From: Aequorivita iocasae
GTDB lineage: Bacteria > Bacteroidota > Bacteroidia > Flavobacteriales > Flavobacteriaceae
Length of the DNA: 64,000 nucleotides
Direction of reading: 5' to 3'
Assembly (NCBI RefSeq): GCF_016757735.1
Contig: NZ_CP068439.1
Coordinates: forward strand, 1,116,001-1,180,000
The position numbers and the translations under genes are program-made. Below the pieces are notes generated by a model, which saw only the letters and a list, made by a program, of their open reading frames with translations, was not told where the DNA came from and did not search any database. Positions 8,492-17,000 of the stretch are shown piece by piece. Every line of letters starts with the position of its first letter. The stretch's first letter is position 1.

Positions 8492-9481
8492 ATGGCACTC
8501 AAAAATATCCGTTTGGAAGTAATGCAAACTGTTGAAAAGAAAATTGACAGTTATATTGACCAATATTTAATTCCCGTTGATGAAATATGGCAACCCACCG
8601 ATCTATTACCTAATTTCCAAAAGGAAAATTATATGGATGAGGTTATCCAAATCCGCGAAGAGGCCAAAGAATTGGGCTACGATTTCTGGATCGTTTTGGT
8701 GGGCGATATGGTTACGGAAGAAGCACTGCCAACTTACGAAAGTTGGTTGATGGATATGGAAGGTGTGGACCAGCACGGCCGAAACGGCTGGAGCAAATGG
8801 ATACGCCATTGGACCGGCGAGGAAAACCGGCACGGAGACGCACTCAATAAATATCTTTATTTATCCGGAAGGGTAAATATGAAGGAAGTTGAAAAAACCA
8901 CCCAACATTTAATTAACGACGGTTTTGAAGTGGGGACGGGTCGCGATCCCTACCGAAATTTTATTTATACCAGTTTTCAAGAATTGGCGACGAATATTTC
9001 GCACAATCGCGTTGGAAAAATTGCAAAAAAGAAAGGCAATAAAATGCTTGCGAAAATGTGCAATATTATTGCCGGTGATGAAATGCGACACCATTTGGCC
9101 TATCGTGAATTCGTAAAAACCATTTTTGAATATGACGCTAGCGAAATGATGATTGCGTTTCAGGATATGATGCAGAAAAAAATAATTATGCCTGCCCAAA
9201 ATCTTCGCCAAAGCGGTGGGAAAATGGCTTCAGCATTTGATGATTTCAGTAACGCAGCACAGCGTTTGGGCGTTTACACCACTTTTGATTATATCGATAT
9301 TCTTGAAAAATTGAATGCGCATTGGGAAATTTCAAAAATAAATGGCTTGACCGATGAAGCTGAAAAGGCACGTGATTATCTTCTAAAATTGCCCTCGCGA
9401 ATGATGCGTATTGCCGAACGAATAAAAATTCCTCAGGATGCCAACCGCTTTAAATGGGTTGAACCGAATGGGATTGTATAA
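8492..9481 (+). CDS. Acyl-ACP desaturase (soluble diiron fatty acid desaturase)
   Basis: 329 residues with no membrane segments. It matches the soluble stearoyl-ACP desaturase family (FA_desaturase_2): glutamates in VTEEALP (about residues 75-80), the first diiron motif EENRH at 110-114 and the second DEMRHH near residue 197. All carboxylate and histidine ligands are present, so it should be active. The family introduces a cis double bond into acyl-ACP using oxygen and ferredoxin; plant SAD and mycobacterial DesA belong here. It would supply unsaturated fatty acids under aerobic, perhaps cold, conditions. It has its own -7 box and ends at a strong terminator. Confidence 0.9.
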   Translation: MALKNIRLEVMQTVEKKIDSYIDQYLIPVDEIWQPTDLLPNFQKENYMDEVIQIREEAKELGYDFWIVLVGDMVTEEALPTYESWLMDMEGVDQHGRNGWSKWIRHWTGEENRHGDALNKYLYLSGRVNMKEVEKTTQHLINDGFEVGTGRDPYRNFIYTSFQELATNISHNRVGKIAKKKGNKMLAKMCNIIAGDEMRHHLAYREFVKTIFEYDASEMMIAFQDMMQKKIIMPAQNLRQSGGKMASAFDDFSNAAQRLGVYTTFDYIDILEKLNAHWEISKINGLTDEAEKARDYLLKLPSRMMRIAERIKIPQDANRFKWVEPNGIV

Positions 9482-9490
9482 AACTAAAAA

Positions 9491-9517
9491 AGCCGCTTCA
9501 ATTGAAGCGGCTTTTTC
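9491..9517. terminator. Bidirectional terminator between convergent genes
   Basis: An uninterrupted 11-bp inverted repeat, AGCCGCTTCAA followed directly by TTGAAGCGGCT, flanked by A run and T run. It serves both the plus-strand desaturase and the minus-strand aldehyde dehydrogenase. Confidence 0.9.
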
Positions 9518-9535
9518 TTTCATTTAAATTTATGG

Positions 9536-11089
9536 CTACAAATCAAACTTAATTCCCTGAGCCAATGGAAGCTCAGTGGTATAGTTTATTGTATTTGTCT
9601 GTCTGCGCATATATACTTTCCAGGCATCGCTTCCGCTTTCGCGGCCGCCACCTGTTTCCTTTTCACCGCCAAAAGCACCGCCAATTTCAGCACCGCTGGT
9701 TCCGATGTTTACGTTTGCAATTCCACAATCGCTACCAGCGTGCGAAAGAAAACGTTCTGCTTCGCGAAGGTTGTTGGTCATAATTGCAGAGGATAATCCT
9801 TGAACCACTCCATTTTGAAGTTCGATTGCATTTTCAACCTCGCCGCTGTATTTCATTAAATATAAAACAGGAGCGAAAGTTTCGTGCTGTACAATTTCAA
9901 AACTGTTTTCTGCTTCGGCAATTGCTGGTTTTACATAGCAACCACTTTCATAACCTTCACCTTCCAGTACGCCGCCTTCAACAATAATATTTCCGCCTTC
10001 GGCAACGACTTTTTCAAGCGCTTGATTGTACATTTTTACCGCATCTTTGTCAATAAGTGGACCAACATGATTCTTTTCGTCCAATGGATTTCCGATGCGA
10101 AGTTGCTTATAGGCATCAACCACGGCATCTTTCACTTTGTCATAAATACTATCGTGAATTATCAATCTTCGGGTTGAGGTACAACGTTGTCCTGCAGTTC
10201 CCACAGCACCAAAAACAGCGCCGATAACGGTCATTTTTATATCTGCATCCGGAGTTACGATAATGGCATTGTTTCCTCCAAGTTCTAGCAATGATTTTCC
10301 TAAACGTCCCGCAACGGCTTGGGCAACAATTTTCCCCATTCTGATGGAACCCGTTGCTGATACCAAAGGTACACGCTTATCATTCGTCATCATTTCACCA
10401 ACTTTATAATCGCCATTGATTAGACATGAAATACCTTCAGGCAAATTGTTATCAGCAAATACTTTTGCAGCTATTTTTTGGCAAGCTATTCCACAAAGTG
10501 GAGTTTTTTCCGAAGGCTTCCAAACACACACATCACCGCAAATCCACGCCAGGGCAGTGTTCCAAGCCCAAACGGCTACCGGAAAGTTAAAGGCTGAAAT
10601 AATTCCAACCACGCCAAGCGGATGATATTGCTCATACATTCTGTGGCCGGGGCGTTCGCTGTGCATCGTCAAGCCGTGAAGTTGGCGGGAGAGACCTACT
10701 GCAAAGTCGCATATATCAATCATTTCCTGCACTTCACCGAGACCTTCTTGATAGCTTTTCCCCATTTCATAAGAAACTAATTTTCCAAGTGGTTCTTTTA
10801 GTCTTCGCAACTCCTCCCCGAATTGGCGTACAATTTCACCACGCTGAGGAGCTGGTTTGAGTCTCCAGTCTTTAAATGCTGAAGTTGCACTTTGCATTAC
10901 TTTTTCGTAATCTTCTTTGGAAGTGGTACTCACTTTTGCAATGAGTTGGCCATCAACGGGTGAAAAAGATGAAATTTCCTCACCGTTTGAAAACCATTCG
11001 TTTCCAGTGGAAGTTCCCTGGTTTACATCCTTAATTCCTAATTGTTCCAATGCTTCTTCGATACCGAAGGAAGTGGTTGTTGCTTGCAT
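9536..11089 (-). CDS. Aldehyde dehydrogenase, ALDH7 / piperideine-6-carboxylate dehydrogenase type
   Basis: 517 residues from the ATG at 11089 (MQATTTSFG); the frame opens 144 bp upstream, but that stretch overlaps the preceding gene and is not family-like. The NAD(P)-dependent ALDH fold is clear: the catalytic glutamate in LLELGGNN (E269), the nucleophile in GQRCTSTRR (C303) and the anchoring FNFPVAVW segment (about 168-175). The LGGNNA form and overall length fit the ALDH7A1/AmaB group, which oxidises alpha-aminoadipate semialdehyde (as piperideine-6-carboxylate) in lysine breakdown. It follows a 3-hydroxyanthranilate dioxygenase gene, so a role in tryptophan catabolism is also possible, although the known 2-aminomuconate semialdehyde dehydrogenases are a different ALDH group. 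Confidence 0.88.
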   Translation of the reverse strand: MQATTTSFGIEEALEQLGIKDVNQGTSTGNEWFSNGEEISSFSPVDGQLIAKVSTTSKEDYEKVMQSATSAFKDWRLKPAPQRGEIVRQFGEELRRLKEPLGKLVSYEMGKSYQEGLGEVQEMIDICDFAVGLSRQLHGLTMHSERPGHRMYEQYHPLGVVGIISAFNFPVAVWAWNTALAWICGDVCVWKPSEKTPLCGIACQKIAAKVFADNNLPEGISCLINGDYKVGEMMTNDKRVPLVSATGSIRMGKIVAQAVAGRLGKSLLELGGNNAIIVTPDADIKMTVIGAVFGAVGTAGQRCTSTRRLIIHDSIYDKVKDAVVDAYKQLRIGNPLDEKNHVGPLIDKDAVKMYNQALEKVVAEGGNIIVEGGVLEGEGYESGCYVKPAIAEAENSFEIVQHETFAPVLYLMKYSGEVENAIELQNGVVQGLSSAIMTNNLREAERFLSHAGSDCGIANVNIGTSGAEIGGAFGGEKETGGGRESGSDAWKVYMRRQTNTINYTTELPLAQGIKFDL

Positions 11090-11187
11090 ATAATTATGAT
11101 TTTTTATTCTGAAATTTATGAAGCGCAAAGGTACACAATGCGCTGAAGAAAGTAAAATGAAACAGTATCTGTTTGGGAAATACGGTG

Positions 11188-11724
11188 TTAATCTTGTGTG
11201 AAACGAGGGTCGGCTTCCATCACCGTTCCGCATTTGTCACAAGTTCGCAACTCTTTGCTTCCGTAGAAATGCTTGAAGTGTTTTAGAAAATCAGTTTCAA
11301 TATTGCTTAGCGGGAAGTAAACTTCATATAATTTATTGTTGCAATTGTCGCAAAACCAGAGCAAGCCGTCTTTTCCTTCAAGGTCTGTGCGTTTCCTTTC
11401 AATGACCAAACCGATTGAGCCAGCACTTCTGCCGGGCGAATGCGGAACTTTTGCGGGATGGAGATACATATCGCCAGGACCAAGTTCCATCACTTTTTTC
11501 TCGCCATTTTCCTGTATTGCAACCTGAATATTTCCTTCAAGTTGATAAAAAAGCTCCTCGGTTTCGTTGTAGTGATAATCCTTTCGGGCATTGGGACCTG
11601 CGACTATCATTACGATATAATCGTCAGATTCAACGTATAAATTCTTATTGCCCACTGGTGGTTTCAGCAGGTCGCGGTTTTCCTCAATCCATTTATTGAG
11701 GTTGAAAGGTTTCTTAATAGCCAT
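11188..11724 (-). CDS. nbaC: 3-hydroxyanthranilate 3,4-dioxygenase
   Basis: 178 residues, a cupin dioxygenase that opens 3-hydroxyanthranilate to 2-amino-3-carboxymuconate semialdehyde in the kynurenine pathway (tryptophan to quinolinate/NAD or catabolism). The iron ligands fall at H51, E57 and H95, and the C-terminal rubredoxin-like metal site is C125-x2-C128 and C162-x2-C165, the same numbering I recall for the Cupriavidus metallidurans enzyme. I chose the ATG at 11724 (MAIKKPFNLNKW), where family similarity begins, over an in-frame start 36 bp upstream. It is upstream of the ALDH gene on the same strand; kynureninase and kynurenine monooxygenase are not in the window. Confidence 0.93.
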   Translation of the reverse strand: MAIKKPFNLNKWIEENRDLLKPPVGNKNLYVESDDYIVMIVAGPNARKDYHYNETEELFYQLEGNIQVAIQENGEKKVMELGPGDMYLHPAKVPHSPGRSAGSIGLVIERKRTDLEGKDGLLWFCDNCNNKLYEVYFPLSNIETDFLKHFKHFYGSKELRTCDKCGTVMEADPRFTQD

Positions 11725-11789
11725 TGCCGTATCTTTAACTGTTACGTAAAAATACGGCAAAATGCGCTAATAGAAAAAGGGATGTGAGG

Positions 11790-12299
11790 TTACTTTCTAT
11801 AAAATAGCTGAGTGAAGTAGCTTCGGCCTTTGGCACATTTCATTACTCCAAATCCGGTATGTGTATAATTACCTTCTATGATTGCTTTGTGCCCTGGGCT
11901 GTTTAGCCAGGCATTTACAACGGCTTCAGCAGTATCGTAGCCATAAGCTACGTTTTCCCCTACCACTTCGGCATTGTCATGATATTTAATTCCTTCTGAA
12001 CGGTACCCGAAATTGTCGTGATTTATCTGTTCTTTTTCAATCATATATTCAGTATGATCTACAGCGAATGCAGAAGCGTATTGGGAGTCCATTTTGAGCA
12101 CAGAAAGGCCTAAGGACGCACGATGATCATTTACTAAACTTAAGATTTCAGCTGACATTTGGCTGTCATTTCTTTGAGCCAAAGTTAAATCAATGTCGTA
12201 TTTAGTGGCTTCAACTTCAACAGAATCCTCTTTTGAACAAGAGGTAATCACTAGGCATAACAATGCCATTGCAAGTAGGTTGCTTTTTAGTAGGTTCAT
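11790..12299 (-). CDS. CAP (SCP/PR-1) domain lipoprotein
   Basis: 169 residues. A lipoprotein signal ends with the lipobox VITSC (C21). The CAP domain covers about residues 50-168: LVNDHRASLGLSVL, the HTEYM and INHDNFGYR histidines, ENVAYGY, then AVVNAWLNSPGHKAII and THTGFGV. The histidine and glutamate residues of the CAP cavity are present. The protein should be envelope-anchored. Bacterial CAP lipoproteins have no single agreed function. It is transcribed alone from its own -7 box. Confidence 0.88.
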   Translation of the reverse strand: MNLLKSNLLAMALLCLVITSCSKEDSVEVEATKYDIDLTLAQRNDSQMSAEILSLVNDHRASLGLSVLKMDSQYASAFAVDHTEYMIEKEQINHDNFGYRSEGIKYHDNAEVVGENVAYGYDTAEAVVNAWLNSPGHKAIIEGNYTHTGFGVMKCAKGRSYFTQLFYRK

Positions 12300-12337
12300 A
12301 ATTTGGGGGACACCAGATTTGGGGCTTGATGTCGATT

Positions 12338-12345
12338 CAAATATA
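12338..12345 (-). promoter_or_regulatory. -7 box TATATTTG for the CAP lipoprotein gene
   Basis: A perfect TANNTTTG match on the minus strand, 38 bp upstream of the ATG at 12299. Confidence 0.55.
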
Positions 12346-12474
12346 TAAAAAAAATGATACGAAAATGCTTTTAATCGAAAAAATGTTGCACTTTATCGGA
12401 TAAAAGATATTTTTTTTAAAACAAGAGATACTTTAAAATTTTGTTGAAGTACTATAAACATTGTATTTTTACTT

Positions 12475-12482
12475 TATCTTCG
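12475..12482 (+). promoter_or_regulatory. -7-like box TATCTTCG upstream of iaaA
   Basis: A seven-of-eight match to TANNTTTG, 20 bp before the ATG at 12503. The same TATCTTCG variant occurs upstream of the AhpD-like gene at 61374. Confidence 0.45.
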
Positions 12483-12502
12483 TAATAAATCAAAAAGTAA
12501 AT

Positions 12503-13567
12503 ATGGTAAAAAATTTAACATTTTTAATCGCTATTTTTTTGTGTTTTGGATGCAAAAACGAAGAAAAACATAGTTCAGCTGCCATACATACTTCTAAAAA
12601 TACAATAATAAATGAAGAAAACTTCGGAATCGTCATTCATGGGGGAGCCGGAACCATTCTTAAAGAAAATATGAGCGATTCCTTGGAAACAGCATATAAA
12701 GCGAAACTTAAGGAAGCTATTTCCACTGGTTATGACATCTTGAAAAACGGCGGAACTTCTTTAGAGGCCGTTACCCATACTATTAATATAATGGAAAACT
12801 CACCTTTATTCAACGCGGGAAAGGGCGCGGTCTTTACACATGATGAGTCGAATGAGCTGGATGCCTCAATAATGGATGGCGCTACCTTGAATGCTGGAGC
12901 TGTCGCAGGAGTAAAACACATTAAAAACCCAATAGATTTAGCCCGGGATGTAATGCAAAAAAGCGAACATGTAATGCTGTATGGTGCCGGTGCGGAAGCA
13001 TTTGCTCAAAGTTTGAATTATAAAATGATGGATACCTCCTATTTCTACACCCAGAACAGATATGAGTCGCTACAAAGAGTTTTGGAAAGGGAAATAGCCC
13101 AAAATGAAAACAAGATTTCTTTTGAAGATTCTTATTTAAAAAACTCAAAATTCGGGACCGTGGGTTGTGCAGCCTTGGACAAACATGGAAATCTGGCAGC
13201 AGGAACCTCAACTGGAGGAATGACAAACAAACGCTGGAACCGCATTGGCGATGCACCAATTATTGGTGCTGGAACCTATGCTAATAACGCAACATGTGCA
13301 GTTTCTTCAACGGGTTGGGGAGAATATTTTATCAGATCTGTTGTGGCCTATGATATTTCAGCTTTGATGGAATATAAAGGAATGAGTTTGCAAGATGCTG
13401 CAAGAGAAGTCATTCAGAAAAAAGTACCTGAACTTGGCGGCGATGGCGGTATTGTTGCCATAGACAAGGACGGAAATGTGGCAATGGAATTCAACACTGC
13501 GGGAATGTATCGCGCCACTATGAATTCAAAAGGTGAGTTGATTATTAAAATCTACAAAGAAGAATAA
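12503..13567 (+). CDS. iaaA: Isoaspartyl peptidase / L-asparaginase (plant type), lipoprotein form
   Basis: 354 residues. An N-terminal lipoprotein signal (FLCFGC) precedes an Ntn-hydrolase of the isoaspartyl peptidase/asparaginase family. The N-terminal strand IHGGAGT and the auto-cleavage site FG-TVGC are both present, with T219 the expected nucleophile after self-processing into two chains; TSTGGMTNKRWNRIGDAPIIG follows as the oxyanion/substrate loop in two parts. The enzyme hydrolyses L-asparagine or isoaspartyl dipeptides. With a lipobox it should act outside the cytoplasm. I chose the ATG at 12503 because the signal peptide follows at once. The ABM gene follows with no gap. Confidence 0.9.
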   Translation: MVKNLTFLIAIFLCFGCKNEEKHSSAAIHTSKNTIINEENFGIVIHGGAGTILKENMSDSLETAYKAKLKEAISTGYDILKNGGTSLEAVTHTINIMENSPLFNAGKGAVFTHDESNELDASIMDGATLNAGAVAGVKHIKNPIDLARDVMQKSEHVMLYGAGAEAFAQSLNYKMMDTSYFYTQNRYESLQRVLEREIAQNENKISFEDSYLKNSKFGTVGCAALDKHGNLAAGTSTGGMTNKRWNRIGDAPIIGAGTYANNATCAVSSTGWGEYFIRSVVAYDISALMEYKGMSLQDAAREVIQKKVPELGGDGGIVAIDKDGNVAMEFNTAGMYRATMNSKGELIIKIYKEE

Positions 13568-13867
13568 ATGGAACCTTATTACGCCGTAATCTTTACTTCA
13601 CGTCAAACCAAAAATATTGAAGGTTATTCTGAAATGTCAGATTTAATGGAAACTTTGGCAAAACAACAACCCGGATTTTTAGGTATGGAAAGTGCGCGAA
13701 ACGAAGTTGGCATTACCGTAAGCTATTGGCAAAACCTTGAAAACATTAAAAACTGGAAAGCGAATCTTGATCATTTAACTGCGCAGCAAAAAGGTCGGAA
13801 ACAATGGTATTCTTATTATAAAGTGCGGATTTGTAAAGTAGAAAGGGAGTATGAGTTTGAACGTTGA
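13568..13867 (+). CDS. ABM-domain (antibiotic biosynthesis monooxygenase-like) protein
   Basis: 99 residues, the size of a single ferredoxin-like ABM domain. The pattern YYAVIFTSRQT, then the helix YSEMSDLMETLAKQQPGF and the strand ITVSYWQNLENIKNW is typical of the family, which includes heme-degrading and quinol monooxygenases as well as many uncharacterised proteins. Its ATG follows the iaaA stop directly, so it is co-transcribed. No substrate can be given. Confidence 0.8.
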   Translation: MEPYYAVIFTSRQTKNIEGYSEMSDLMETLAKQQPGFLGMESARNEVGITVSYWQNLENIKNWKANLDHLTAQQKGRKQWYSYYKVRICKVEREYEFER

Positions 13868-14018
13868 CAGCCAATAAATTGCTGCCATTCTGTTAATTCT
13901 CTCCCAAATGTTAAATCCTAAAATACGATTTGAAAACAACCCCACGTTACCAATTTAATCTCCCACCCAAAAAAGTATTTAAGTAATTATTTCCAAAACA
14001 AAACGAATCGGTTTTTGC

Positions 14019-14049
14019 TTTGCAGCACAATCATTTTGCCTTATTTTTA
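14019..14049 (+). promoter_or_regulatory. Promoter TTTG-N19-TATTTTTA for the A2M-pbpC operon
   Basis: TTTG at 14019-14022 and TATTTTTA at 14042-14049 are spaced 19 bp apart, 20 bp upstream of the ATG. This is the best promoter in the 202-bp gap after the ABM gene; nothing else is evident in that gap. Confidence 0.6.
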
Positions 14050-14069
14050 AATGCTTTTAACCATCGCTT

Positions 14070-17000
14070 ATGAAAACTCATCTCAAGTTTCTGCCTGTTC
14101 TTTTATTGCTATTCGTTTTTTCCTGCAAAGACAAGGACAAACATTCCGAAACCGACAACCTTTTTAAATTCAAAGAATATATTTCCTATAATACTTACGG
14201 AAACCAATCCATCACTACAGATATTCGGGTGGAACTTGTAAAACCGTTGGAACAATTTGACCTAACACAGGAACTTGCTGCCGATGAATATTTAAAAATT
14301 TCATCTGCTACAAAAGGTAAACTGATTGTTGAAAATGGCAAAACGTTAATTTTTCAACCTTTCGAATATTTAAATCCTGATACTGAATACACCGTTACCG
14401 TAAAACTGGATAAATTTTACGAAGACATTTCAAAAGAATTCAAATCTTATACCTTCAGTTTTCATACCATTACCCCAAATTTTAAAGTTGATTTGGGAAA
14501 ACTTCAAAGCTACAGCAAACAATGGCAGTATGTAGAAGCATCCGTTGAAGCCTCGGATGTTATTTCTTTGGAAAAAGCGAAGCAATTGGTTTCTGCCTCC
14601 CAAGATGGAAAAAAATTGAAACTGAAATGGCCGTCGGAGGAAAAAGAAGCGCGCTATTTTAACTTTACAATTGATAGCATCAGCCGAAAAATAGACGATT
14701 CCGAAATACTAATAAAATGGGACGGCAAACCAATCGGCGCTGAAAACAAAGGTGAAAATACCTTTGCAATTCCAGGCCAAAACAATTTTACAATCGTTGA
14801 CATCAGCAGCACCTTGGCGCCAGCAGCATTGCTGAGTATCAACTTTTCAGATCCTTTGCTGGAAAATCAGGATTTTGCAGGTTTGGTTACCATTGAAAAT
14901 ATACAGGATCTGCGCTATGAAGTCAACGGAAATGTTCTAAACGTTTACCCGTCCAACCGCGTTGTGGGCAATGTAAAAGTCACCGTTTTTACGGGAATCA
15001 AAAATACCGAAGGTTTCGGTTTAAAAAAGGAATTTTCAGAATTGATTTCCTTTGAACAGTTGAAACCCGCCGTAAGGATGATTTCAAAAGGCGTAATTCT
15101 TCCGAATTCCGCTTCAACGCCCGTTTATTTTGAGGCAGTAAATCTTTCAAAAGTTGACGTTCGAGTGATTAAAATTTACGAGAACAACGTCCTTCAATTT
15201 CTTCAAAGTTATAATTTGAACGATAACAACACCTACGACATCAAACGAGTTGGAAGAAGAATTGCCAAAAAAACCATCGAACTTAAAAATACCGATTTGG
15301 GCGATAATGGTAGCTGGAAAGCGTATGCCATAAACCTTTCGGAATATTTTAAGGCAGATCCCGGCGCCATTTATCAATTGGAACTCAGCTTCAAAAAAGA
15401 TTATATCACTTATGATTGTAGCGAAACCACTTCCGAAGAAATTTCAGATGAAAATGCTGAGGAAGGCGATGAATATTACGATGATTACTACGAAGAAGAT
15501 TCATATTACACGCACGATTCCTCCGAAGATGAAGAACTTCGCGAAGAGCGCTATTGGGATAACGAAATTTACCGCTGGCGGAATTATACCTACAATTGGG
15601 AACAGCAAGACAATCCCTGCCATCCCGCATATTATAACGAAGAGCGAGTAGTTACCGCAAATATTCTAGGCTCAGATTTGGGCTTGATTGTGAAAAAAGG
15701 AAACAATCGTTCGTATCATTTCATTGCCACAAATTTGATAACCGCAAAGCCGGAAGGTGGCGTAAAAGTGAAGCTTTTCAATTATCAGCAGCAACTTATT
15801 GAGACCGTAACTACGGAAGGCGATGGAATGACGCTTTATGACGGTTCAAAAAATGCAGCTTTCGCCGTGGCCCAAAAAGGAAACAATTTCGCTTACGTAA
15901 AATTGGAGGATGGCAATGCACTTTCCATGAGTAATTTCGATATTTCTGGGAAGGAACTGCAAAAGGGTTTGAAAGGATATACGTATACCGAACGCGGTGT
16001 TTACCGCCCCGGCGATAGTATTCACCTTACGTTTGTGTTGAACGATAACGCAAACCCACTGCCTAAAAATCATCCCGTAGCGCTTTCAGTTACCGATGCT
16101 CGTGGAAAACTTGTCTATCGCACTGTTCAGCAGACCAATTCTTCAAAAGGCGGATTTTATTATTTCCCAATAGCAACCGATGCTTCGACACCCACCGGAA
16201 ATTGGAACGCAACCGTGACAGTTGGTGGGGCGCAATTTTCGCACACGTTAAAAGTGGCGACTATTAAACCAAACCGTTTAAAAATCAAACTTGATTTTGA
16301 AGATGAAATCCTAGATGCAACAAAACCAGTAAAAGGGACAGCGAGCGTAATGTGGCTTCATGGCTCGCCTGCGCGGAATTTAAAAATTGATATGACCGCC
16401 ACCCTTCGCGCGAGCAACTCTTCTTTCCCGAAATTTCCAAAATACAATTTCATCGACCCAATCCGAAAATTTGATGAGGTGGAAATCCCCGTTTTGGACA
16501 CGCAACTTTCTTCGGAAGGAAGCAATTCTTTCAGCCAAAATTTGGAGATTGGAAAGAACGCGCCCGGCATGTTGAAAGCTACTTTTTTAACGAAAGTGTA
16601 CGAAGGCGGTGGCGATTTCTCCATAGATATTTTTTCAAAAGATTTGGCGCCGTTTTCACATTTCGTCGGGTTAAAATCACCCGAAGCAGGCCGCTACGGT
16701 TCCTATTTTACGGATGAAAATACAACTTTTGACGTAGCTTCAGTAGACGCTCAAGGCAAAACTGCAGGCAATCGGGAGCTGGAAGTGAAAGTTTTTAAAA
16801 TTGAATGGCGTTGGTGGTGGAACCGCGGAAGAGACAATCTTTCAACTTATGAAAATTCAACCGTGCATCGTCCCGTAAAGGAATTCACCATAAAAACTGA
16901 TGGAAGTGGAAAAGGAAAATTCACCGTAAATATTCCTGAGGAGGAAGGCGGACGCTATTTAATTCGCGTCATCGATAAACAATCCGGCCACGCAACGGGA

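Noticed and set aside
13868-14069. Possible small gene in the 202-bp gap before A2M
   Set aside because: No frame with a start, promoter and coding-like sequence; only the A2M promoter is supported.
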